Source: Pseudomonas nitroreducens
GTDB lineage: Bacteria; Pseudomonadota; Gammaproteobacteria; Pseudomonadales; Pseudomonadaceae
NCBI RefSeq assembly: GCF_024170165.1
Contig: NZ_JALJXP010000015.1
Coordinates: forward strand, 62,001-126,000
Length of the DNA stretch: 64,000 nt
Reading direction: 5' to 3'
Positions 52,844 through 59,867 of the stretch are shown in pieces. The position numbers and the translations under genes were made by a program. The stretch's first letter is position 1; each line of letters starts with the position of its first letter. The notes below the pieces were generated by a model. That model did not search any database. It was not told the DNA's origin and saw nothing but the letters and a program-made list of their open reading frames with translations.

Positions 52844-53402
52844 GCGGGGTTGCTCATGTACTTTGAGTTGGATCCGCGAATGATAATTCGAAAGGGCAGG
52901 ATTCCCAGAACATCCAGCTGAACAAATCCCCAATGGGGCAGCTTGGCTCTTCTGCGGTCGACACCCGCTTGTTGCCGGCTCAGATCATCCATGAACGGCA
53001 GTCATGGGGGGCGCTAACGTTCGTCGGCAACCGGCCGGGTTCACTGCCCGACGCCGATATCGCCGGCGCACCGCCCTGCCGGTCAGTCGAGGTGGACTTG
53101 TTGCGCGCGGCACGCCGAACAGGCCTTCATCCCGCTCATCACCGTGCGCGTTTCGGCGCGACGCCGGGACCTCGGATCGACAATCCTTCGTGCGCTGGAG
53201 TCTCAGTGCGGGGCCGCGAAATTGTTCACGTCGACGAATGCCTCGAATGAGCCAATGCGCAAGCTGCTCGGCAAGCACGGTTTCATGGGCAGTGGTCAGA
53301 TCGAGAATCTGGATGAGGGCGATCCCGAGCTTGTGTTGGTGAAGCTCCACTCCCGACATCGCGCCAAGGTCGCTGACGACCAGGACCCGGCCGCTCCAGC
53401 GC
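52844..53402. other. 559-base stretch with a degraded GNAT remnant
   Basis: This spacer holds no intact gene. Its right half contains the C-terminal part of an acetyltransferase without start or stop (separate entry). The left half (52850-53100) gives no recognisable domain in any frame. Confidence 0.5.
53114..53365 (+). pseudogene. GNAT acetyltransferase fragment (C-terminal half only)
   Basis: One forward frame reads FIPLITVRVSARRRDLGSTI, LRALESQCGAAKLFTSTNAS and NEPMRKLLGKHGFMGSGQIE, then NLDEGDPELVLVKLHS. This is the acetyl-CoA-binding and C-terminal part of a GNAT enzyme (TSTNxSNxPM and the IENLDEGDPELV ending are family marks). No acceptable N-terminal half is present upstream. The frame has no stop at the usual place and runs into the end of the TetR gene on the other strand. 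It is best read as a relic left by a deletion or rearrangement. Confidence 0.72.
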
Positions 53403-54065
53403 TCAGTTCTTCGGCGCCTGCAACTGCCCCACGGCGCCGAGGAATATCTTCAGGGTCGCCTCCACCACCACGCCGATGGGCGCGGAGTAGCGGCTGCGCA
53501 CCCAGGCCGCGGCGGCATGGATGGCCGAACCGGCCAGGGCCGCACCGACCAGCGCCATCTCGCGCGGATCATGGGAAGTGATCGGCACGCCTGCGCGCCC
53601 GAGGTACTCCATCATCAGCTCGGCGAACTCACCCATATGCCGGCTGTACAGCTCGTCCACCCTCGGGCTGACTCCCAGCACTTCGCGGTGGGTCACCTGG
53701 GCGAACTGGGGATTGGTCATGGCTTCGAAGAAGCAGGTCAGGCCCGCACGCAGGCGCGGCTCGACGCCGCCCTCCGCCGCGTCCAGCACCTGGCTCAGCC
53801 GCTCGCGGTAGTCGCCCATGAGCTGCTCGTAGCAGGCCACCAGCAGGTCCTCCATGGTCGCGAAGGACTCATAGAAGTAGCGGTTGGTCAGGCCCGTCGC
53901 CGCCGTGAGGGTGCGCATGGTTGTGGCGTGGTAGCCCACGGTCCCGAACAGCTCGATACCGGCTTCGATGAAGCGCTGCCGCCGCTGGGCGGCGCGCTCG
54001 GCCACTGCCACACCGGAATAGGTGCGCTCCGACGACGCATCGGCGGGGGAAGGTAATTCACTCAT
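53403..54065 (-). CDS. TetR-family regulator of the Baeyer-Villiger operon
   Basis: The 220-residue repressor has a 30-residue N-terminal extension, then a TetR helix-turn-helix (FGTVGYHATTMRTLTAATGL, TNRYFYESFATMEDLLV) and a helical effector domain with a TetR C-terminal region (TCFFEAMTNPQFAQVTHREV). It diverges from the monooxygenase gene over a 134-base region with two perfect 18-bp palindromes. It almost certainly binds there and represses both directions until a ketone, ester or alcohol inducer appears. Confidence 0.9.
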   Translation of the reverse strand: MSELPSPADASSERTYSGVAVAERAAQRRQRFIEAGIELFGTVGYHATTMRTLTAATGLTNRYFYESFATMEDLLVACYEQLMGDYRERLSQVLDAAEGGVEPRLRAGLTCFFEAMTNPQFAQVTHREVLGVSPRVDELYSRHMGEFAELMMEYLGRAGVPITSHDPREMALVGAALAGSAIHAAAAWVRSRYSAPIGVVVEATLKIFLGAVGQLQAPKN

Positions 54066-54082
54066 GGCGCAATCCTACTCCT

Positions 54083-54133
54083 TGACAACAAGCGTTGTCA
54101 CACTCCAGAGTTAACTGACAACAATCGTTGTCA
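54083..54133. promoter_or_regulatory. Two 18-bp TetR operator palindromes
   Basis: TGACAACAAGCGTTGTCA (54083-54100) and TGACAACAATCGTTGTCA (54116-54133) are perfect TGACAAC-N4-GTTGTCA palindromes whose centres are 33 bases apart, about three helical turns. They lie between the divergent TetR and monooxygenase genes. Confidence 0.88.
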
Positions 54134-54186
54134 CAACCGTTCGCTGTCACAGCCATTCGTTGCCACAACCATCCGTTGCCACAACC
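54123..54186. repeat. Four tandem 16-bp repeats overlapping the second operator
   Basis: Copies at 54123-54138, 54139-54154, 54155-54170 and 54171-54186 share the pattern NTTCGTTGYCACAACC. Copy 1 contains the right half of the second palindrome, and later copies decay (GTTGTCA to GTTGCCA). They lie in the leader just before the monooxygenase start codon. Confidence 0.85.
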
Positions 54187-54199
54187 AGAGTGCGACTCG

Positions 54200-55693
54200 A
54201 TGACTACAACAAAAAACCACAGCCCTGCTTCCGTCGACGTTCTGATCATCGGCGCCGGCATCTCCGGCATCGGTGCCGCCTACCACCTGCAGAAAGACTG
54301 CCCGGCCCTCTCCTACACCATCGTCGAGGCCCGCGCCGACCTGGGCGGTACCTGGGACCTGTTCCGCTATCCCGGCATCCGCTCCGACTCCGACCTCTTC
54401 ACCTTCGGCTACGGCTTCAAGCCGTGGAAGGAGGACAAGGCTATCGCCGACGGCGCCTCGATCAAGGCCTACATCGCCGAAACCGCCCGCGAGAATGGCA
54501 TCGACCGGAATATCCGCTTCCAGCACCGGGTGACCGACACCGACTGGTCGAGCGAACGGCAACGCTGGCGGGTCACGGTCCATCGCGAGGACACCCAGGA
54601 AACACAGATCATCGAGGCGCGCTGGATCTTCACCGCCGCCGGCTACTACCGCTACGACCAGGGCTTCGCCCCCGACTTCCAGGACCAGGAGCAGTTCCTG
54701 GGGCAGATTGTGCACCCCCAGCACTGGCCGGAGAACCTCGACTACCGCGGCAAGCGCGTGGTCGTCATCGGCAGCGGCGCTACGGCGGTGACCCTGATTC
54801 CCTCGATGGCAGCCGAGGCCGCGCATATCACCATGCTGCAGCGCACACCGACCTATGTGCTGCCGGTGCCCGCGCAGGACCCGATCGCGCGCCGGCTGCG
54901 TCCGTGGCTGGGCGTCGACCTGGCGTTCGCCCTGACACGCCGCTTCAACATCGCCAAGCAGCGCTGGGTCTATGCCTTCTGCCAGCGCTTCCCGAACAAG
55001 GCCCGCGAAATCATCCATAAGCTGAACACGCGGATGCTGCCCGAAGGCTACCCGGTGGACGTTCACTTCAACCCGCCCTACAACCCCTGGGAACAGCGCA
55101 TGTGCGCCGTGCCCGGCGGCGACCTGTTCCGGGTGATTTCCTCGGGCAAGGCGTCGATCGTCACCGACCATATCGAACGCTTCACCCCGAGCGGCATCCA
55201 GCTTCGCTCCGGCGAGCATCTCGAAGCCGACCTGATCGTCACCGCCACCGGCCTGAACCTGCAGCCGCTGGGCGGTATCCAGCCGAAGATCGACGGCCGG
55301 CCGGTGCCGCTGTCGCAGTGCGTCACCTACAAGGGCATGCTGCTCAGTGGCATCCCCAACTTCGCCATCGCGATCGGCTACACCTCCTCGTCGTGGACGC
55401 TGAAGATCGGCCTTCTGTGCGAGCACTTCACGCGGTTGCTCGGCTACATGCACAAGCGCGGCTACGAGGTCTGCACACCGAGGGCAGATCCGTCGATGAA
55501 GACCGAACCACTGCTGAACTTCGGCGCCGGCTATGTCCAGCGCTCCCTCGACAAACTGCCCCGGCAGGGCAGCACGCCTCCCTGGTCCATGTCCTGGAGC
55601 TACGCCGCCGACGTGAAGGTGTTCCGCAAGGGCCGCATCGACGACCCCGCCCTGGAGTTCGTTTCCGCCAAGGTGGGAGGAGCCCGCGCATGA
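54200..55693 (+). CDS. Flavin-containing Baeyer-Villiger monooxygenase
   Basis: The 497-residue protein has an FAD-binding Rossmann motif (GAGISGIG near 18-25), the FRYPGIRSDSDLFTFGYGFK segment near 62, the Baeyer-Villiger fingerprint F-L-G-Q-I-V-H-P-Q-H-W-P near 166-177 and an NADPH motif VVVIGSGATA near 188. It inserts oxygen next to a ketone carbonyl, giving an ester or lactone. The start at ATG 54200 gives the usual length; an upstream TTG would read through the repeats. It is first in a coupled operon with an esterase-like hydrolase and a dehydrogenase. Confidence 0.93.
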   Translation: MTTTKNHSPASVDVLIIGAGISGIGAAYHLQKDCPALSYTIVEARADLGGTWDLFRYPGIRSDSDLFTFGYGFKPWKEDKAIADGASIKAYIAETARENGIDRNIRFQHRVTDTDWSSERQRWRVTVHREDTQETQIIEARWIFTAAGYYRYDQGFAPDFQDQEQFLGQIVHPQHWPENLDYRGKRVVVIGSGATAVTLIPSMAAEAAHITMLQRTPTYVLPVPAQDPIARRLRPWLGVDLAFALTRRFNIAKQRWVYAFCQRFPNKAREIIHKLNTRMLPEGYPVDVHFNPPYNPWEQRMCAVPGGDLFRVISSGKASIVTDHIERFTPSGIQLRSGEHLEADLIVTATGLNLQPLGGIQPKIDGRPVPLSQCVTYKGMLLSGIPNFAIAIGYTSSSWTLKIGLLCEHFTRLLGYMHKRGYEVCTPRADPSMKTEPLLNFGAGYVQRSLDKLPRQGSTPPWSMSWSYAADVKVFRKGRIDDPALEFVSAKVGGARA

Positions 55694-56616
55694 GCCTGGC
55701 CCAGCACGAAGAGCGCTTCGCCACACTGCCCAACGGCCTGCGCCTGTGCTATTCGGAGCACGGCAGCGAGGCAGCACCCGCACTGGTGCTGATCGCCGGA
55801 CTCGGCCTGCAGATGGTCTACTGGCCCGCCGCACTGATCGACCGACTGGTCGAGAGCGGGCTGCGGGTGATCTGCTTCGACAACCGCGACGCCGGGCGCT
55901 CCGGCCGCAGTTCGACGCCTCATCCGAGCCAGTTCCAGCAGTTGCGCGGCAAGGCCCCGGACGCCTGCTACGGCCTGGAGCAGATGGCCGACGACACCGC
56001 CCAGTTGCTCGAGTACCTGAACATCGGCGCCGCCCACCTGGTCGGCATGTCCATGGGCGGGATGATCGCCCAGACCCTCGCCTACCGCCATCCGGGCCGG
56101 GTGAAGTCGCTGGTGTCGATTTTCTCGACCACCGGCAATCGCCGCGTCGGCCAGCCCGCCTACTCGACGCTCTGGCGCCTGTCGCGGGCCAGGGCGCCGC
56201 AGACACGGGACGAAGCAATCGCCAGCTACCGCGCGATGATGAGCCACATCGGCGACGCCAACGCACCGGATGCACTGGCCCAGTGGCAGGACTACTCCGC
56301 ACTGGCCTGGGCGCGCAACGGCGAGCGCGCCGACGCCCGGGCGCTGTTCCGGCAGATCGGCGCGATCCTCCGCTCCGGCGACCGCACGCCCCACCTGAAA
56401 ACCATCCGCGCCCCCAGCCTGGTGCTCCACGGCGACCTCGACCGGATGGTCCACCCCAGCGGCGGCGAAGCCACCGCCCGGGCGATTCCCCATGCGGCCC
56501 ACCAGGTGATCCGGGGCATGCGCCACCAGATCGACTCGCTCCAGGCACATCAGCTCTCCCGCTTGATCACCGACCACATCCAGCGCACTCAGGACAACAA
56601 CCATGAAACTCGATAA
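55690..56616 (+). CDS. Alpha/beta-hydrolase (probable esterase)
   Basis: The 308-residue hydrolase has the oxyanion segment LVLIAGLGLQMVYWP (about 32-46), the nucleophile elbow G-M-S121-M-G-G, an acid in VLHGDLDRMV (about 245) and a C-terminal His in GMRHQIDSL (about 278). It would cleave the ester or lactone produced by the monooxygenase. Its ATG overlaps the monooxygenase stop (ATGA), and its last 14 bases overlap the dehydrogenase start, so the three enzymes are made together. Confidence 0.92.
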   Translation: MSLAQHEERFATLPNGLRLCYSEHGSEAAPALVLIAGLGLQMVYWPAALIDRLVESGLRVICFDNRDAGRSGRSSTPHPSQFQQLRGKAPDACYGLEQMADDTAQLLEYLNIGAAHLVGMSMGGMIAQTLAYRHPGRVKSLVSIFSTTGNRRVGQPAYSTLWRLSRARAPQTRDEAIASYRAMMSHIGDANAPDALAQWQDYSALAWARNGERADARALFRQIGAILRSGDRTPHLKTIRAPSLVLHGDLDRMVHPSGGEATARAIPHAAHQVIRGMRHQIDSLQAHQLSRLITDHIQRTQDNNHETR

Positions 56617-57430
56617 TCAGGTTGCCGTACTCACCGGGGCAGCCAGCGGCATCGGTCGCGCGCTCGCCGAGCAACTCGCCGGGAAAGGCTGCCACCTGGC
56701 CCTGGTCGACCGCGACGAAGCCGGCCTGCGCGAGACCCTCGCCCGCCTCCCCCGCACCGGCCGCCACATCAGCCTGCATGTGCTCGACCTGGCGCAACGG
56801 GATGCCGTTCGCCAGCTCCCGGAACAGGTGCTGCAGGAACACCCGACGGTCCATCTGGTAATCAACAATGCCGGAGTGGCCGTCGGTGGCAGCTTCGACC
56901 GGGTGAGCGAGGAAGACTTCGACTGGCTCATGGCGATCAACTTCCACGCCGTCGTCGACATCACCCGCGGCTTCCTCCCGGTACTTCAGCGCAACGGTGC
57001 GCCCGGCAAGTTCGTCAACCTGTCCAGCCTCTACGGCCTGGTCTCCCCACCCGGCCAGGCCGCCTACAGCGCGAGCAAGTTCGCCGTGCGCGGTTTCAGC
57101 AACTCCCTGCGCCACGAATTGCGCGGCAGCAACGTGGACATGATGGTCGTCCATCCCGGCGGCATCGCCACCTCCATCGCCAGGAATGCCAAGGCGCCGA
57201 AGGACATCGATCCGGTGGAGGTCGAACGCCAGCGCAAGGAGATGGACCGCCTGCTGCGCATGCCACCATCCAAGGCCGCCGGCATCATCCTCAATGGCAT
57301 CGAGAAAGACCGCGCACGGGTCATCGTCGGCATGGACGCGCTGCTCCTCTCGATCATCGAGCGGCTGGTGCCGGTGAACTACTGGGGCATCGTCGAGCGG
57401 CTTATGAACCAGCGCAGCAAGGCGAGGTAA
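56603..57430 (+). CDS. Short-chain dehydrogenase/reductase
   Basis: The 275-residue classical-type SDR has the cofactor motif TGAASGIG (11-18), NNAG (88-91), a catalytic serine in NLSSLYG (about 141-142) and Y155-S-A-S-K159. It would oxidise a secondary alcohol to the ketone used by the monooxygenase, or reduce in the opposite direction. The three genes form a secondary alcohol to ketone to ester to acid plus alcohol route. A perfect terminator hairpin follows 24 bases after the stop. Confidence 0.92.
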   Translation: MKLDNQVAVLTGAASGIGRALAEQLAGKGCHLALVDRDEAGLRETLARLPRTGRHISLHVLDLAQRDAVRQLPEQVLQEHPTVHLVINNAGVAVGGSFDRVSEEDFDWLMAINFHAVVDITRGFLPVLQRNGAPGKFVNLSSLYGLVSPPGQAAYSASKFAVRGFSNSLRHELRGSNVDMMVVHPGGIATSIARNAKAPKDIDPVEVERQRKEMDRLLRMPPSKAAGIILNGIEKDRARVIVGMDALLLSIIERLVPVNYWGIVERLMNQRSKAR

Positions 57431-57454
57431 ACCCCTCCCCCGCAGGCCGATCCC

Positions 57455-57478
57455 GAGGCCAGCCGAGCTGGCCTCTTT
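57455..57478 (+). terminator. Intrinsic terminator of the Baeyer-Villiger operon
   Basis: GAGGCCAGC-CGA-GCTGGCCTC followed by TTT: a perfect nine-pair stem with a three-base loop, 24 bases after the dehydrogenase stop codon. Confidence 0.8.
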
Positions 57479-57642
57479 GCTCCGCACCATCTCCGACGCG
57501 TATGGCGTTCGCTGCGCCGGCCAGGAAGGAACCGGGAGGCGATTCGAGCAGGAGCGTTGAGTCTGAACGGGCACCAACCTGCGGCCATCCGCTGGCGCGC
57601 CGGGTATGATCGGGTTTCCCCAGACTTCAGCGAGCCCTGACC

Positions 57643-58062
57643 GTGAGCAGCACCCTTCCCTTCGGCACCGGCGATGCCTCCTACCAGGCCGCTGGCGGCA
57701 TCGACGGCCTGCGCCGGCTGGTCGACGACTTCTACCGGTTGATGGATGAACTGCCAGAGGCGGCCGACCTGCGCCGCCTGCACCCGCAAAGCCTGGAACA
57801 GTCCCGCGACAAACTGGCCTGCTTCCTCAGTGGCTGGCTGGGCGGCCCAAGGCTGTTCAGCGAAAAATACGGTTCGATCTCCATCCCGTCCTTCCACGCC
57901 CAGTGGCCCGTCGACGAAGCCCTCAGCGCCGCCTGGCTGGGCTGCATGGAGCGCGCCATTGCCCTGCAGCCCTTCACGCAGGAGTTCGCCGACTACCTGC
58001 TGACGCAACTGCGCGTACCGGCGCACCGGGTGGTGCAGGCGAGCCAGGCGCGGCACCGCTGA
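57643..58062 (+). CDS. Group II truncated haemoglobin (trHbO-like)
   Basis: The 139-residue protein starts at GTG with MSSTLPFGTGDASYQAAGGI. It shows the truncated-globin pattern: a GG-motif helix start, F30-Y31 in the B helix, the EKYGS turn near 74, proximal His85 in IPSFHAQW and the group II Trp98 in the G helix (AAWLGCMERAI). Group II globins handle oxygen, nitric oxide or peroxide chemistry and often support terminal oxidases. It is transcribed alone between the Baeyer-Villiger operon and the iron-uptake cassette. No strong ribosome site is visible. Confidence 0.9.
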   Translation: MSSTLPFGTGDASYQAAGGIDGLRRLVDDFYRLMDELPEAADLRRLHPQSLEQSRDKLACFLSGWLGGPRLFSEKYGSISIPSFHAQWPVDEALSAAWLGCMERAIALQPFTQEFADYLLTQLRVPAHRVVQASQARHR

Positions 58063-58239
58063 GGCAGCGCCGCCTACCCGGCCCTGGTCTACCCGAAAGG
58101 TCTCCGGTCGGTGACTGCCCGTCGCTACTGACAGAAACCAGCCAATAGCAGACCTGTGAAGATCTCGATCGCGCCCTGGCGTAATCACCACTCCCCACAT
58201 TTCGTTTTTCTTGCCGATGCATCAAGGCCCACTTAAGAT

Positions 58240-58268
58240 GCGATAACTTCTCATATGCAAGTCGTTAT
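58240..58268. promoter_or_regulatory. Possible Fur-type region before the sigma-factor gene
   Basis: GATAAC (58240-58245) and GTTATC (58263-58268) form an inverted repeat in an AT-richer patch. It has the flavour of a Fur site but is not a good match to the 19-bp consensus. It overlaps the ATG at 58255, which argues for the later start. Confidence 0.4.
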
Positions 58269-58284
58269 CACGCAAGGATTCGCG

Positions 58285-58800
58285 TTGCCCTCTCCGTCTG
58301 TCTCCAGCACCCGGCACACCGAGCTCCAGACCCTGTATCTCGATCATCACGCCTGGTTGCTTGGCTGGTTGCGCAAGCGGCTGCGTCATGCGGATAACGC
58401 TGCCGATCTGGCCCACGATACATTTGTGCACATCCTCGGCAAGCCGCTACCACTGCAGGAGGTACGGCAACCTCGCGCCTGGCTGAGTGTCATCGCAAGA
58501 GGACTGCTGATTGACCGAGTGCGCCGCCAACGCATCGAGCAGGCCTATCTGGAGGCTATCGCCTGCTTGCCCGAGGCGGAGGTGCCTTCCCCGGAAACAC
58601 AGCTGATCCTGCTGGAAACCCTCGCATGCATCGATGCCCTGCTCGATGGCTTGGCACCGAAGGTACGCAGCGCGTTCCTGCTGTCGCGGCTGGAGGGTCT
58701 GGGCTACAAGGAGATCGCCGAACGTCTGGGCGTGAGCCTGAGCTCGGTGGAGAAATACATGGCCACCGCTATCCGCCACTGCTTCCTGGCCCAGCGATGA
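58285..58800 (+). CDS. FecI-type ECF sigma factor
   Basis: The protein has sigma region 2 (LYLDHHAWLLGWLRKRLRHA, DNAADLAHDTFVHIL) and region 4 (PKVRSAFLLSRLEGLGYKEI, AERLGVSLSSVEKYMATA), as in iron-starvation sigma factors such as FecI, FpvI and FoxI. TTG 58285 is chosen because AAGGA lies seven bases upstream. ATG 58255 would add ten residues but falls inside the likely promoter. The product is 171 residues from the TTG. The stop overlaps the anti-sigma gene (ATGA). It should direct transcription of the TonB receptor gene two genes downstream when the ligand is present. Confidence 0.88.
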   Translation: MPSPSVSSTRHTELQTLYLDHHAWLLGWLRKRLRHADNAADLAHDTFVHILGKPLPLQEVRQPRAWLSVIARGLLIDRVRRQRIEQAYLEAIACLPEAEVPSPETQLILLETLACIDALLDGLAPKVRSAFLLSRLEGLGYKEIAERLGVSLSSVEKYMATAIRHCFLAQR

Positions 58801-59771
58801 GCAGCAGAGAGTTGCCGGATGCGGTGCTCGACCAGGCCATCGGCTGGCTGGTGCGTCTGCAATCGGGCTATGCGGACGAACGAGCGCACGCCGACTGTCT
58901 GCTCTGGCGGCAGGCCGATCCCCTACACGAAACCGCCTGGCAAGCCTTGCAGTCCAGCGAATCGGCCTTCGGGCGCGTGGCCGAACTACCCGGCGGGGTC
59001 GCGCTGGATATCCTGCAGCGTCTGCAAGGCAAGCGCCACAGCCGCCGCCAGGCCCTCAAGATGCTGGGTTTCGGCGTGGCAATCAGCGGCCTGGGTGGTT
59101 GGGGAATGCGCGAGCGCCCGCTGGCCACCTGGGGCGCAGACTACGTCACCGGCGTCGGCGAACATCAGCAGTTCTTTCTGGGCGACGGCACTCGTCTGCA
59201 ACTCAATACCTCCAGCGCAGTGGACGTGCTATTTACCGCACAGCGACGAACGATCACCTTGCTGCGTGGCGAGATCTTCATCGACTCGGGGAAGGACAGT
59301 GACGCACCGGCGGGGTACCGCAGCCTCTGGGTAGAGAGCCGTCATGCCCGATTGCAGGCTATCGGCACTGCCTTTTCCGTACGCGATGAAGCCAACGCGA
59401 CTCGCCTGCGGGTCGAGGACGGGATCGTCGCCATCCATCGCGCAGAGGCGCAGCCGATCCGGGTGATGGCGGGCGAGGAATATCTGATCCTCGACTCCAG
59501 CACTCGCCAGGTCGAACACAGCCCCCTGAACGCCAGTGCCTGGACACGTGGCCAGCTTGTGGCGAAACGGATGCGAATGGCCGATCTGATCGAGGAAATC
59601 GGACGCTACCGTCAGGGATGGCTCAGTTGCGACCCGTCCATTGCCGACCTGGAAGTCTCGGGCGTCTTCCAGCTCGACGACATCGACAACGTCCTCGACG
59701 CCCTGAGCGATTCAATGCCTCTGCGCGTCCAGCGCTTCACAGCGCTGTGGACTCGTGTGGTCGCTCGCTGA
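58797..59771 (+). CDS. FecR-type anti-sigma/signal-transfer protein
   Basis: The 324-residue protein has a cytoplasmic sigma-binding N-terminus (DQAIGWLVRLQSGYADERAH) and a membrane/Tat-like segment near 82-104 (RRQALKMLGFGVAISGLGGW). Its periplasmic FecR domain (about 115-210: GDGTRLQLNTSSAVDVLFTA, TLLRGEIFID) is followed by an STN-like C-terminal part ending LRVQRFTALWTRVVAR. It carries the signal from the occupied outer-membrane receptor to the FecI-like factor. Overlap with the sigma gene indicates coupled translation. Confidence 0.92.
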   Translation: MSSRELPDAVLDQAIGWLVRLQSGYADERAHADCLLWRQADPLHETAWQALQSSESAFGRVAELPGGVALDILQRLQGKRHSRRQALKMLGFGVAISGLGGWGMRERPLATWGADYVTGVGEHQQFFLGDGTRLQLNTSSAVDVLFTAQRRTITLLRGEIFIDSGKDSDAPAGYRSLWVESRHARLQAIGTAFSVRDEANATRLRVEDGIVAIHRAEAQPIRVMAGEEYLILDSSTRQVEHSPLNASAWTRGQLVAKRMRMADLIEEIGRYRQGWLSCDPSIADLEVSGVFQLDDIDNVLDALSDSMPLRVQRFTALWTRVVAR

Positions 59772-59867
59772 ACTGAATGCAAAAACTTCTCGATAACGAT
59801 TACGGGTTTTTCCGAGCCCTTCGGCAAACAGGAAAACACACTGTCATTGCCAAGGAGCGCGTTGTCC

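Noticed and set aside
54123-54186. The 16-bp direct repeats as a CRISPR-like array
   Set aside because: Units are directly adjacent without spacers, far shorter than CRISPR repeats, and no cas gene is present. They are treated as operator-derived repeats.
54131-56548. 805-residue open frame on the minus strand across the monooxygenase and hydrolase genes
   Set aside because: Same reasoning: antisense to two well-marked enzyme genes, with no recognisable domain.
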